Shown piece after piece: positions 9,407-17,541 of a stretch of 64,000 bases of DNA (position 1 is the first letter of the stretch; each line of letters begins with the position of its first letter). The position numbers were made by a program, and so were the translations under genes. The notes under the pieces were generated by a model. The model worked only from the letters and a program-made list of their open reading frames with translations, was not told the origin of the DNA and did not search any database. Source of the stretch: Betaproteobacteria bacterium. GTDB lineage: Bacteria > Pseudomonadota > Gammaproteobacteria > Burkholderiales > Burkholderiaceae_C. The stretch covers positions 35,806 to 99,805 of the forward strand of contig JANYKR010000039.1 of the NCBI GenBank assembly GCA_025358155.1, written 5' to 3'.

Positions 9407-9859
9407 GTCACGATCTCTCAAAATCAGTTGCAAACACCAGAAACCGGCGTGCACCGCCAACCTGTGCGTCGGTGCACGGTATTCACCGACCGGGAGTGTG
9501 TCATTTGGGCCGTGGGCTCGCACTACCTTGGTCAGGGGGGCTGGCCGGACGCTGAAGCTCCAGAAGCTGCGCCGGCGTGCAAATTGGCGCTTCAGGGGGC
9601 GCTTCAGGGGCGCCGCAGTCTGCGCCGCTGAACCCAGACGGTGCCTGCGGGGAGCCTGAGGAGGCTCGGCCGCTCCCCCCCAACCGGAGGGGCCCAGGCG
9701 CCGGCTCGCCCGTTACACTCATATTTTGAACTATCCGCCCTCTCTGCAGCCACAAGGCATGCCAATCTGCAACCCCTCGACAACGCGTCGCCAGATGTGC
9801 CGGCTGAGGCCCAGGAGCGTGGGCGGTCCGACACCATCGGGCACCCCGCCGGGCCCGAC
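9407..9859. other. 453-base gap between divergent iron importer and ebo cluster
   Basis: I see no convincing gene here. It should hold the promoters of both divergent operons. It contains a 9-base-arm inverted repeat (9448-9478) near the importer start and a TACACT -10-like hexamer at 9714-9719 reading toward the ebo genes, without a clear -35. The segment from 9570 to 9720 is GC-rich and repetitive. Confidence 0.6.
9448..9478. promoter_or_regulatory. Inverted repeat upstream of iron importer
   Basis: Perfect 9-base arms CGTGCACCG (9448-9456) and CGGTGCACG (9470-9478) are separated by 13 bases. The repeat ends 42 bases upstream of the binding-protein start, a position suited to an operator or a leader hairpin. 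It does not look like a canonical Fur box. Confidence 0.45.
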
Positions 9860-11257
9860 ATGACGCCCACCCTTGTGCTGAATGTGGTGGGGCTCACGCC
9901 CGGCTTGCTCGCGCATGCGCCCAACTTGCAGGCACTGGCCAAGGCAGGCGCGGTGCGCCCGCTCACCACGGTGTTGCCGGCCGTCACCACCACGGTGCAG
10001 TCCACCCTGCTCACCGGCTTGCCGCCCCGCGATCACGGCATCGTGGCCAACGGCTGGTATTTCCGCGATTTGTCGGAGATCTGGCTCTGGCGCCAATCGA
10101 ACCGGCTGGTGGCGGGCGAGAAGGTCTGGGAGGCTGCCAAGAAGCGCGACCCGGCCTTCACCTGCGCCAAGTTGTTCTGGTGGTACAACATGTATGCGAG
10201 CGTCGACTTTGCGGTCACGCCCAGGCCGATGTACCTGGCGGACGGCCGCAAGATGCCCGACATCCACACCCACCCGGCCGGGCTTCGGGATGAGTTGCAG
10301 GACAGCCTGGGGGAGTTTCCGCTGTTCCGCTTTTGGGGCCCGGGCGCCGACATCGAGTCGAGCCGCTGGATCGCGCGCAGCGCGCTGCATGTGCTCACCA
10401 AGCACCAGCCCACGCTCACGCTGGTGTACCTGCCGCATCTGGATTACGACCTGCAGCGCTTCGGCCCGCGCCACCCGGCCATCCCGGCCCAGGTCGCGGC
10501 TGTCGATGCGCTGTGCGCGCCGCTGATCGAAAAAGCCCACTCGACCGGTGCCCACGTGGTGGTGCTGTCCGAGTACGGCATGACCGAGGTTTCGCGCCCG
10601 GTCCACATCAACCGCGCGCTGCGCCAGGCCGGCTGGCTCAAGGTGCGGCTTGAACGCGGGCTGGAGCAACTCGATGCCGGGGCCAGCGATGCCTTTGCGG
10701 TGGCCGACCACCAGCTTGCGCACGTCTACGTGGCCCGGCCGGAGTTGGTGGGCGAGGTTGCCGCCTGCCTGAGGGGTTTGCCCGGCGTGGAGGCGGTGCT
10801 GGACGAAGACGGCAAACGGGCCGCCGGGCTGGACCATGCCCGATCGGGTGAGCTGGTGGCCATTGCCAAGGCCGACAGCTGGTTCACCTACTACCACTTT
10901 CTCGACGACTCGCGCGCGCCGGACTTTGCACGCACGGTCGAGATCCACCGCAAGCCCGGCTACGACCCCGCTGAGCTGCTGTTCGACCGCAAGCTCGCGT
11001 TTCCCAAACTGGCCGTGGCCGCGCGCCTGGCGCGCAAGGCGCTGGGCATGCGCTACCTGATGGATGTGATCGGGCTGGACGCGACGGTGGTGCGCGGCTC
11101 GCACGGCCGCCCTACCGACAGTGAGCAAGACGGGCCCTTGTTCATCACCAGCGCGCCCGATTTGCTCGCGCCGGGGCCGGTGAGCGCGGCATCGGTCAAG
11201 CAGTTGCTGCTCGACCATCTGTTCCCCGCCTCGGCCGGAACAGTGGGCCCGCCATGA
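9860..11257 (+). CDS. eboF: EboF, nucleotide pyrophosphatase/phosphodiesterase family
   Basis: The 465-residue protein belongs to the type I phosphodiesterase/nucleotide pyrophosphatase superfamily. It starts VLNVVGLTPGLL, has the predicted nucleophile region AVTTTVQSTLLTG, the metal-site stretch YLPHLDYDLQRFGP, and SEYGMTEV where other family members read SDHGM. These substitutions fit the EboF branch. ATG 9860 begins homology; the upstream in-frame extension lacks it and no strong ribosome-binding site is visible. It is the first gene of a seven-gene run and its stop overlaps eboA (ATGA). The substrate is unknown; ebo enzymes are thought to make or move a small metabolite. Confidence 0.85.
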   Translation: MTPTLVLNVVGLTPGLLAHAPNLQALAKAGAVRPLTTVLPAVTTTVQSTLLTGLPPRDHGIVANGWYFRDLSEIWLWRQSNRLVAGEKVWEAAKKRDPAFTCAKLFWWYNMYASVDFAVTPRPMYLADGRKMPDIHTHPAGLRDELQDSLGEFPLFRFWGPGADIESSRWIARSALHVLTKHQPTLTLVYLPHLDYDLQRFGPRHPAIPAQVAAVDALCAPLIEKAHSTGAHVVVLSEYGMTEVSRPVHINRALRQAGWLKVRLERGLEQLDAGASDAFAVADHQLAHVYVARPELVGEVAACLRGLPGVEAVLDEDGKRAAGLDHARSGELVAIAKADSWFTYYHFLDDSRAPDFARTVEIHRKPGYDPAELLFDRKLAFPKLAVAARLARKALGMRYLMDVIGLDATVVRGSHGRPTDSEQDGPLFITSAPDLLAPGPVSAASVKQLLLDHLFPASAGTVGPP

Positions 11258-12144
11258 GCGATGCGATGGCGCCAGGCGAACTGCTGAGCCCTGAGGCAGC
11301 GCTCCAGCAGTGGCTGGACGCCCGGCTCGATGCGCCCGCTGCGCAGTGGCTGCAGGGCGCCGTGGCGAGCCTGGCGCAGGCGACGACCGACCGCGAACTG
11401 TTCCGCAGCATCAGCCTGGTCTCGCGCAAGCTGGGCAAGGCGCCGCTCGCGCTGGACGCGGCGGCGCTGGCTTGCGCCGAGAAGACCAGGCCGGGCTGGA
11501 ACCCGTCGTCATGGACACTCGACCAGGCGGGGCGGGTGCGGCTGCTGCTGGCCACTGCGGGTGACAGCGACAGCTTCGTGCGGCGGCTCGACCAGCTTTG
11601 CGCCACGGCGGACGTGGACGAACTGGTGGCGTTCTACCGAGGCCTGCCGCTCTACCCCGATGCGCCGCGACATCGTCTGCGCGCCGCCGAGGGCCTGCGC
11701 AGCAACATGAAAGTGGTGTTCGAGGCCGTGGCCCACGGCAACCCTTACCCGGCCGAGCAGTTGGCGCAGGACGCCTGGAACCAGATGGTGCTCAAGGCGA
11801 TTTTTGTGGGCAGCGCGCTGGCCCCGATCGTCGGTCTCGACCCGCGCGCCAATGCGACGCTGGCGCGCATGCTCGGCGACTATGCGCACGAGCGTTGGGC
11901 TGCGTCCCGGCCGGTCAGCCCGGAGCTGTGGCGCTGTGTCGGACCGTTTGCAACCGGGCCGCTGCTGGCCGATCTGGGGCGGGTGCTGGAGTCTGGCACC
12001 CCGCCGGAGCGCGCGGCCGCCATGCTGGCCCTGCGCAGCGCCACCGACTTGCAGGCGCGCAAGCTGCAAGAAAATCACGCTGGACTGCGCGATGCAGTGG
12101 CGGCGGCTGGCACCGACTGGGGATCGGTGCTCGAATTCAAATGA
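11254..12144 (+). CDS. eboA: EboA domain protein
   Basis: The 296-residue protein is mostly helical and has the conserved EboA block: NMKVVFEAVAHGNPYP, then NQMVLKAIFVGSAL, GLDPRANATLARMLGDYAHERWAA and SPELWRCVGPF. No catalytic motif is recognisable and the family is of unknown biochemical function. It is diagnostic of ebo clusters, which were described in cyanobacteria next to scytonemin genes and in other bacteria. ATG 11254 overlaps the eboF stop, and eboB follows after 16 bases. Confidence 0.87.
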   Translation: MSDAMAPGELLSPEAALQQWLDARLDAPAAQWLQGAVASLAQATTDRELFRSISLVSRKLGKAPLALDAAALACAEKTRPGWNPSSWTLDQAGRVRLLLATAGDSDSFVRRLDQLCATADVDELVAFYRGLPLYPDAPRHRLRAAEGLRSNMKVVFEAVAHGNPYPAEQLAQDAWNQMVLKAIFVGSALAPIVGLDPRANATLARMLGDYAHERWAASRPVSPELWRCVGPFATGPLLADLGRVLESGTPPERAAAMLALRSATDLQARKLQENHAGLRDAVAAAGTDWGSVLEFK

Positions 12145-12160
12145 CCCAATGGAGAAAGCC

Positions 12161-13087
12161 ATGCGCTTCATCGACCCCCACATCCACATGATGTCGCGCA
12201 CCACCGACGACTACGAACGCATGAAGGCGGCCGGCATCGTCGCCGTGATCGAGCCGGCGTTCTGGATGGGCCAGCCGCGCACCAATGTCGGCAGCTTTGT
12301 GGACTACCTGTCGGGCATCGTCGGCTGGGAGCGTTTTCGCGCGTCGCAGTTCGGCATTCGCCACTACTGCACCATCGGCCTCAACAGCAAAGAAGCCAAC
12401 AACGAGGCGCTTGCCGAGGCGGTGATGGACGTGCTGCCCCGCTACCTGTCCAAGGAGGGCGTGGTGGCGATTGGAGAGATTGGCTACGACGACATGTCCG
12501 CGCTGGAGGACAAGTACTTTCGGGCGCAACTTGCGCTGGCACGCGAGTACGACATGCTGGTGATGGTGCACACACCGCACCGCGACAAGAAGGCGGGCAC
12601 TTCGCGCAGCATGGATGTGGCGCTGGAGATGGGCCTGGCACCGGGCAAGGTGATCATCGACCACAACAACGAAGAGACGGTTCGCGAGGTGCTCGACCGT
12701 GGCTTCTGGGCCGGGTTCACGCTGTATCCCCAAACCAAGATGGGCAATGAGCGCATGGTCGAGGTCGTGCGCCAGTACGGCAGCGACCGCATCTTCGTCG
12801 ACTCCAGCGCCGACTGGGGCGTGTCCGATCCGCTGGCCGTGCCCAAGACTGCAAACCTGATGCTGCAGCGCGGCATCGCGGCCAAGGACGTCGAAGCGAC
12901 CTGCTACGGCAATGCTCTGGCCGCCTACGGCCAGAGCGGCCAGATGCTCGAATCGCACTGGCTGACCCCTGAACCCGTTGACCAGCGACACTTGTTTGAA
13001 GGCAACTCGGTGCTGCGCGGGCAGACGCCGCAGGTGGGTGACCTGCCTGCCGTGGCGCCGTCCGCCCCGGCCGGGGTGATCGAGTAG
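12161..13087 (+). CDS. eboB: EboB, TatD-family metal hydrolase
   Basis: The 308-residue protein is a TatD-like amidohydrolase. The first metal pair is in FIDPHIHMM, a bridging Glu in VAIGEIGYD, His residues in MVHTPH and IIDHNNE, and the last Asp in DSSADWGVSD, so the full set of metal ligands appears present. I chose ATG 12161 because GGAGAA (12151-12156) lies at proper spacing; ATG 12149 is in frame but would place that site inside the gene. In the ebo context it probably hydrolyses a small metabolite rather than acting as a DNase (inference). Confidence 0.87.
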   Translation: MRFIDPHIHMMSRTTDDYERMKAAGIVAVIEPAFWMGQPRTNVGSFVDYLSGIVGWERFRASQFGIRHYCTIGLNSKEANNEALAEAVMDVLPRYLSKEGVVAIGEIGYDDMSALEDKYFRAQLALAREYDMLVMVHTPHRDKKAGTSRSMDVALEMGLAPGKVIIDHNNEETVREVLDRGFWAGFTLYPQTKMGNERMVEVVRQYGSDRIFVDSSADWGVSDPLAVPKTANLMLQRGIAAKDVEATCYGNALAAYGQSGQMLESHWLTPEPVDQRHLFEGNSVLRGQTPQVGDLPAVAPSAPAGVIE

Positions 13088-13169
13088 GCGTGCCTGTGCA
13101 GGTGCGCCAAATTCAAATGTCGAAAATTTCGCCAGCTGCAGGTTTCCAGACCGCCCAGGAGCCCCCGCC

Positions 13170-14381
13170 ATGAGCGCCACGATCACCCCCCTGCCTCGGC
13201 GCGACGACGAGCGCTCGGCCGTCTACCTGCAATCGTTCACGGTCAGCTACGAGTACCCGGTGTGCTTCACCGACCACTTGTTTGCGCACAGCAATCCGGT
13301 GCTGCGCGACACGATGTTGCGGCGTGAGCCGAAACGGCGCCACCGCTTTGTGGCCTTCATCGACGCCAATGTCGCGGCCTCGTTCCCGTCGCTTGCCCAT
13401 GACATCGCCAGCTATGCGGACAAGCACGCCGACGCCATGGAGCTGCTCGCCCATCCGCAGGTGGTGCCGGGTGGCGAGCATGTCAAGAACGATCCGGCGC
13501 TGCTGACGCGCCTGCAGCACCGGCTGGTGGAGCTGGGCGTCGACCGGCATGCCTTCATCGTGGGCATCGGCGGCGGTGCGTTTCTCGACCTGGTCGGCTA
13601 TGTCGCGTCATCCACCCACCGGGGCATTCGCCACATCCGCGTGCCCACCACGGTGCTGGCGCAAAACGACTCCGGCGTGGGCGTCAAGAACGGCGTCAAC
13701 GCCTTCGGCGTGAAGAACCTGCTGGGCAGCTTTGCGCCGCCGTTTGCGGTGCTCAATGATTTTGACTTTTTGCGCACATTGCAGCCGCGCGACAAGATCG
13801 CCGGCATCGCTGAGGCGGTGAAGGTGGCGTTGATCCGCGACCGCCTGTTCTTTGAGTGGCTCGAAGCCAGCGCGGCTGCGCTGCGTGGCTGCGAAGCCGG
13901 CGCGATGAGCCGCATGATCCGGCACTGCGCCGAGCTGCACATGCGGCAGATCGCGCTCGGCGGCGACCCCTTCGAGTCGGGCAGCGCCCGGCCGCTGGAC
14001 TACGGCCACTGGTCGGCGCACAAGCTCGAATCGCTCACCGACCACGAGCTGCGCCACGGCGAGGCGGTGGCCATCGGACTGGCGCTGGACGCACGCTACT
14101 CGGTGCAGATCGGCATGCTGGCCGCGGGCGGCGAGGACCGGGTGTACGCGCTGCTCAAGCGCCTGGGGTTTCATTTGTGGCATCCGGCACTGGAGTCGCG
14201 CGACGCCAGCGGCCAATGGCTGCTGCTGCGGGGGCTGCAAGAGTTTCGAGAGCACCTCGGCGGTGAGCTGACCATCACGCTGCTGCGCGACATCGGCGTG
14301 GGCGAAGAAGTGCACCGCATGGAGGCCAGCGAGATCCTGCGCGCTCTGGCCTGGCTGCGGCGCCAGGAGTACGGTGCGTGA
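13170..14381 (+). CDS. eboD: EboD, 3-dehydroquinate synthase-like sugar-phosphate cyclase
   Basis: The 403-residue protein has the sugar-phosphate cyclase fold: the NAD-binding GIGGGAFLDLVGYVASSTHRG, then PTTVLAQNDSGVGVKNGVNAFG, and metal ligands in AEAVKVAL, DYGHWSAHKLE and RHGEAVAIGLA. The NDSGVGVKNG block differs from the DASVGGKTG block of true AroB, so it is not the shikimate enzyme. The family makes cyclitol-like rings from sugar phosphates; the exact EboD product is not established. AGGAG precedes the ATG, and the stop overlaps eboE as GTGA. An 82-base gap separates it from eboB. Confidence 0.87.
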   Translation: MSATITPLPRRDDERSAVYLQSFTVSYEYPVCFTDHLFAHSNPVLRDTMLRREPKRRHRFVAFIDANVAASFPSLAHDIASYADKHADAMELLAHPQVVPGGEHVKNDPALLTRLQHRLVELGVDRHAFIVGIGGGAFLDLVGYVASSTHRGIRHIRVPTTVLAQNDSGVGVKNGVNAFGVKNLLGSFAPPFAVLNDFDFLRTLQPRDKIAGIAEAVKVALIRDRLFFEWLEASAAALRGCEAGAMSRMIRHCAELHMRQIALGGDPFESGSARPLDYGHWSAHKLESLTDHELRHGEAVAIGLALDARYSVQIGMLAAGGEDRVYALLKRLGFHLWHPALESRDASGQWLLLRGLQEFREHLGGELTITLLRDIGVGEEVHRMEASEILRALAWLRRQEYGA

Positions 14382-15589
14382 ACCTGGGCAACGGCGTCCA
14401 CCTGAGCTATTGCAGCAACATCCATCCGGGCGAGTCCTGGGCCGAGGTGCGCGCCAACTTTGACCGCTACGTGCTGGCGGTGCGCGACCGGCTGCTGAGC
14501 GAAGGCGATTTCGGCATCGGCCTGCGGCTGTCGGCACGTGCGGCCACCGAGCTGGCCGACCCAGCGGTGCTGGCCGAGTTTCGCAACTTTTTGAGCCGCA
14601 ACCGGCTGTACGTCTTCACCCTCAACGGCTTTCCCTACGGCACCTTTCACGGCACGCGGGTGAAGGAGGCGGTGTACCTGCCCGACTGGCGCGACCCGCA
14701 GCGCTTGCACTACACCAACCTGCTGGCCGACCTGCTTGCCGAGTTGCTGCCGCAGGCCCTGCCCGGTGAGCCTGCTGTGGAGGGCAGCGTCAGCACGGTG
14801 CCGGGTGCGTTCAAGCCGGCACTTGGCGGGCCACAAGACCTGGCCTTGATGGTTGAGCACCTGCTGTGCCACGTGGCGCACCTGCTCGCACTGCGTGCGC
14901 GCACCGGTCGGCTGATCGCCCTGGCGCTGGAGCCCGAACCGCATTGCTTTCTGGAGACCATCGCCGAGACCAGGGTCTTCTTCCAGCAGTCGCTGCATGG
15001 CCCGGCAGCGGTGCGCCGCCTCACTGAACTCACCGGCCTCGACCCGGTGGCGGCCGCCCGCGCCCTGCATGACCACCTGGGGGTGTGCCTCGACCTGTGC
15101 CACGCTGCGGTCGAATTCGAGGACCCTGCCGATTGCATCGCTGGCCTTGCGCAGGCGGGTATTCGGGTGCACAAGATGCAAATCAGCGCCGGCTTGCGGC
15201 TGCCCACGCTGGCCGCCGATGCGCTGGCAGCGCTGCAGCGCTTTGACGATCCGGTCTACCTGCACCAGGTGGTGCAGCGCGGGCCCGGCGGCATCAGCCG
15301 GTTTGTTGACCTGCCCGAGGCCTTTGCCTCGCTGCAAGGGCCGACCGCAGACCTCGAATGGCGGGTGCATTTTCACGTCCCGATCTTTCTGGATCGGCTG
15401 GGGCCGTTCGGCTCGACGCAATCTTTCATCCGCGAGGTGTTGGCGATCCAGCGAGAGCGGCCGGTGTCGGCCCATCTGGAGGTTGAAACCTACACCTGGG
15501 GCGTGCTGCCCGAGCCGTTTCGCAGCGGCACGGTCGACGCTGCGGTGGCGCGCGAATTGGCGTGGGTACGCACGGAGCTCGGCGCTTGA
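14378..15589 (+). CDS. eboE: EboE, TIM-barrel metabolite traffic protein
   Basis: The 403-residue protein belongs to the sugar-phosphate isomerase/epimerase TIM-barrel superfamily. It has the EboE N-terminal signature GVHLSYCSNIHPGESWAEV, followed by LYVFTLNGFPYGTFHG, LEPEPHCFLET, CLDLCHAAVEFED and the C-terminal HLEVETYTWGVLP. Glu, Asp and His residues in these strands probably bind metal. GTG 14378 overlaps the eboD stop and has AGGAG upstream at 14365. In cyanobacteria the ebo set has been implicated in delivering a scytonemin precursor to the periplasm, hence the family name; the reaction is unknown. Confidence 0.88.
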   Translation: MNLGNGVHLSYCSNIHPGESWAEVRANFDRYVLAVRDRLLSEGDFGIGLRLSARAATELADPAVLAEFRNFLSRNRLYVFTLNGFPYGTFHGTRVKEAVYLPDWRDPQRLHYTNLLADLLAELLPQALPGEPAVEGSVSTVPGAFKPALGGPQDLALMVEHLLCHVAHLLALRARTGRLIALALEPEPHCFLETIAETRVFFQQSLHGPAAVRRLTELTGLDPVAAARALHDHLGVCLDLCHAAVEFEDPADCIAGLAQAGIRVHKMQISAGLRLPTLAADALAALQRFDDPVYLHQVVQRGPGGISRFVDLPEAFASLQGPTADLEWRVHFHVPIFLDRLGPFGSTQSFIREVLAIQRERPVSAHLEVETYTWGVLPEPFRSGTVDAAVARELAWVRTELGA

Positions 15590-16458
15590 ACCTGTCGCTT
15601 GCATTGCGGCTCAGCCGCATCTCCAACCTGCCCACGGTCTGGACCAACGTGGGGGTGGGTGCGCTGCTCGCCGGCGGCAGCGTGGCCGATCCGCGTTTGC
15701 CGCTGCTGATGCTGGCGCTGTCGCTGTTTTATACCGGCGGCATGTTTCTCAACGATGCCTTCGACCGCGAGTTCGATGCGCAGCACCGCCCGGAGCGGCC
15801 GATTCCGTCGGGCCAGGTGTCTGCGCGGCAGGTTTTCAGCTTCGGTTTTGGCATGCTGGCGCTGGGCATGGCGGTTGTCGTCGGGCTGGCTCGCGCTTCG
15901 GGCGGCCTGAGTGCATGGCAGGCGCCTGCGTCGGCCGCTGCGCTTGGCGCCGCGATCGTGTTCTACAACGCCCACCACAAGAACAACCCGCTGAGCCCGC
16001 TGGTGATGGGCTTGTGCCGGGTGCTGGTGGTGCTCACGGCCGCGTTCAGCATGGTGGCCGTTTTGCCGGGCGCGGTGGTGCTGGCCGCCGCCGCGCTGCT
16101 GTGCCACCTGATCGGCCTGACCTACATCGCCAAGCAGGAGCACCTGGACCGCATCGGCAGCCTGTGGCCGCTGGGTTTTTTGGCCTTGCCGCTGCTCTAC
16201 GGGGTCTGGCTGGCCGGGTCTGCGCCGGTGGTCTGGTTGCCGCTGGCCTTGTACGCAACGGTGCTGGTCTTTGCCTTGAATCTGCTGCGGCGCCGCGCCC
16301 GCGGTGATGTGCCGCGCGCGGTCGTCACGCTGATTGCCGGCATGTCGGTGCTGGACGGCGTGATGCTCGCCGGGGCCGGTCAATTGCTGCCGTGTGTGCT
16401 GGCGATTGGCGCGTTTGCGCTCACCCTGGTGCTGCAACGGTGGGTGGCGGGCACATGA
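15586..16458 (+). CDS. eboC: EboC, UbiA-like prenyltransferase
   Basis: The protein is about 290 residues with roughly eight membrane helices. It opens LALRLSRISNLPTVWTN, and the aspartate-rich loop NDAFDREFDAQHRPERPIPSG is the UbiA diphosphate-binding motif. A second polar loop (YNAHHKNNPLSP) follows helix four. UbiA enzymes attach prenyl chains to soluble acceptors in the inner membrane; here the acceptor is presumably the ebo metabolite (inference). I chose TTG 15586, which overlaps the eboE stop (TTGA) and is preceded by CGGAG. A GTG at 15562 is in frame but overlaps eboE further. Confidence 0.85.
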   Translation: MNLSLALRLSRISNLPTVWTNVGVGALLAGGSVADPRLPLLMLALSLFYTGGMFLNDAFDREFDAQHRPERPIPSGQVSARQVFSFGFGMLALGMAVVVGLARASGGLSAWQAPASAAALGAAIVFYNAHHKNNPLSPLVMGLCRVLVVLTAAFSMVAVLPGAVVLAAAALLCHLIGLTYIAKQEHLDRIGSLWPLGFLALPLLYGVWLAGSAPVVWLPLALYATVLVFALNLLRRRARGDVPRAVVTLIAGMSVLDGVMLAGAGQLLPCVLAIGAFALTLVLQRWVAGT

Positions 16459-16799
16459 ACGGCGCGCCCTTCACCCAAAAAAGCCCCCGAGGCCTGATGC
16501 AAAACGATGCTGGATCGCCGTGCAATGGCCAAGCCGGTCGCCTCGCGCCGGTGATCGACCGCAACCGCTGCGAGGCCAAGGGCGGCTGCGTGCAGGTGTG
16601 CCCGTTCGGCGTGTTCGAGATCCGCCTGCTTGAGCCGTCGGACCGCACTGCGCTGTCGCTCAGGGGCCGGATCAAAGCCTGGGCGCATGGCAACCGCCAG
16701 GCTTACGTCGTTCGCCCGGATGAGTGCCACGCCTGCCGCTTGTGCGTCGAGGCTTGTCCGGAGGCGGCGATCCGCTTGATGCCCCGTCCGGCGGCTTGA
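16455..16799 (+). CDS. Small ferredoxin appended to the ebo cluster
   Basis: The 114-residue protein has two iron-sulfur motifs. The second is canonical (CHACRLCVEACP, Cys 91, 94, 97, 101). The first reads CEAKGGCVQVCP (Cys 39, 45, 49) and lacks the middle Cys of C-x2-C-x2-C-x3-CP, so a [3Fe-4S] plus [4Fe-4S] pair is more likely than two [4Fe-4S] clusters. ATG 16455 overlaps the eboC stop as ATGA, which puts it firmly in the ebo transcript. It may carry electrons for an unidentified redox step or for the P450 encoded 0.7 kb downstream (inference). Confidence 0.85.
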   Translation: MNGAPFTQKSPRGLMQNDAGSPCNGQAGRLAPVIDRNRCEAKGGCVQVCPFGVFEIRLLEPSDRTALSLRGRIKAWAHGNRQAYVVRPDECHACRLCVEACPEAAIRLMPRPAA

Positions 16800-16900
16800 C
16801 CGGCTGAGCCGCACGTCGTTCAGGCTTGCTCCCTGCCGCTTGACCCTGGCGCCCGCCGCGCTGTCACGCCCAAAAACCGCTCGGGCTGTGGGTCAGGTGC

Positions 16901-17296
16901 TCAAGCCGCCAGCATCAGCAGCGCGATGCAGGTGGCGAGACCTGCGGTCCAGACCAGCGTGCGCAGGCTGCCCAGGTTCATCAGGTAGGTGGCGACATAC
17001 ACCACCCGGATGCCGACAAACGCCAGCGCGAGCTGGTCCACCCGGGCCTGGTCGGCCTGCGCCATCTGCGCCAGCAACACCGCCGCCACAAACAGCGGCA
17101 AGGCCTCGAAGCCATTGAGCTGGGCCGCATGGGCGCGCTGTTGCCAACCGGTCAGTCGCGCCTCCCAATCGCGGGGTTGGCGGTTGTCGTAGCGGCCCGC
17201 CGACCCCGGGTTGCGCGCCGAGGCGGCCTTGGCCAAACCCACCGTCAGCACCGGCAGGGCACAGGCTGCCAGTACACACCACTTGGCGATGGTCAT
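16901..17296 (-). CDS. MAPEG family membrane protein
   Basis: The 131-residue protein has four hydrophobic segments and the MAPEG-type pattern: a polar loop with RDWEARLTGWQQRAHAAQLNGFE between helices one and two, then RVVYVATYLMNLGSLRTLVW. Bacterial members of this family are membrane proteins related to microsomal glutathione transferases, generally of unknown substrate. MTIAKWCVLAA at 17296 is the likely start. It converges on the ferredoxin gene and is divergent from the P450 gene. Confidence 0.82.
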   Translation of the reverse strand: MTIAKWCVLAACALPVLTVGLAKAASARNPGSAGRYDNRQPRDWEARLTGWQQRAHAAQLNGFEALPLFVAAVLLAQMAQADQARVDQLALAFVGIRVVYVATYLMNLGSLRTLVWTAGLATCIALLMLAA

Positions 17297-17401
17297 CGCT
17301 GTCCGATCAAAGGATTGAAAGGGCCGATTGTGGCGGGCGGCCGGGCCTGTTGTCACGGGCCGGCGGCCGCGATGTCAGCGCGGCCAACCCGCCGCAGTGG
17401 C

Positions 17402-17421
17402 CTTGTCCCGGTCGGGACAAG
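17402..17421. promoter_or_regulatory. 20-base palindrome between MAPEG and P450 genes
   Basis: CTTGTCCCGGTCGGGACAAG consists of perfect 9-base arms around a GT centre. It lies 120 bases before the P450 start and 105 bases before the divergent MAPEG start, with no gene over it. The symmetry and location suggest an operator for a dimeric regulator. No regulator gene is adjacent, and no clear promoter hexamers are visible beside it. Confidence 0.55.
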
Positions 17422-17541
17422 TGGGCCGGCAGCCATCCCCTATGGTTCAAAATCGCAGCGCCGGGCAGGTCTGTCCCGCCTTGCCTGGTGTCATCGTCAC
17501 AGCCGCCCGTCATTCCCCCACACCCTGCGGCCCCCCGCCCG

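Noticed and set aside
12137-13186. Minus-strand frame over eboB
   Set aside because: It lies opposite a complete TatD-type gene with all metal ligands; no homology is visible.
13170-14381. Assignment as AroB (3-dehydroquinate synthase)
   Set aside because: The NDSGVGVKNG block and the ebo neighbourhood mark it as EboD rather than the shikimate enzyme.
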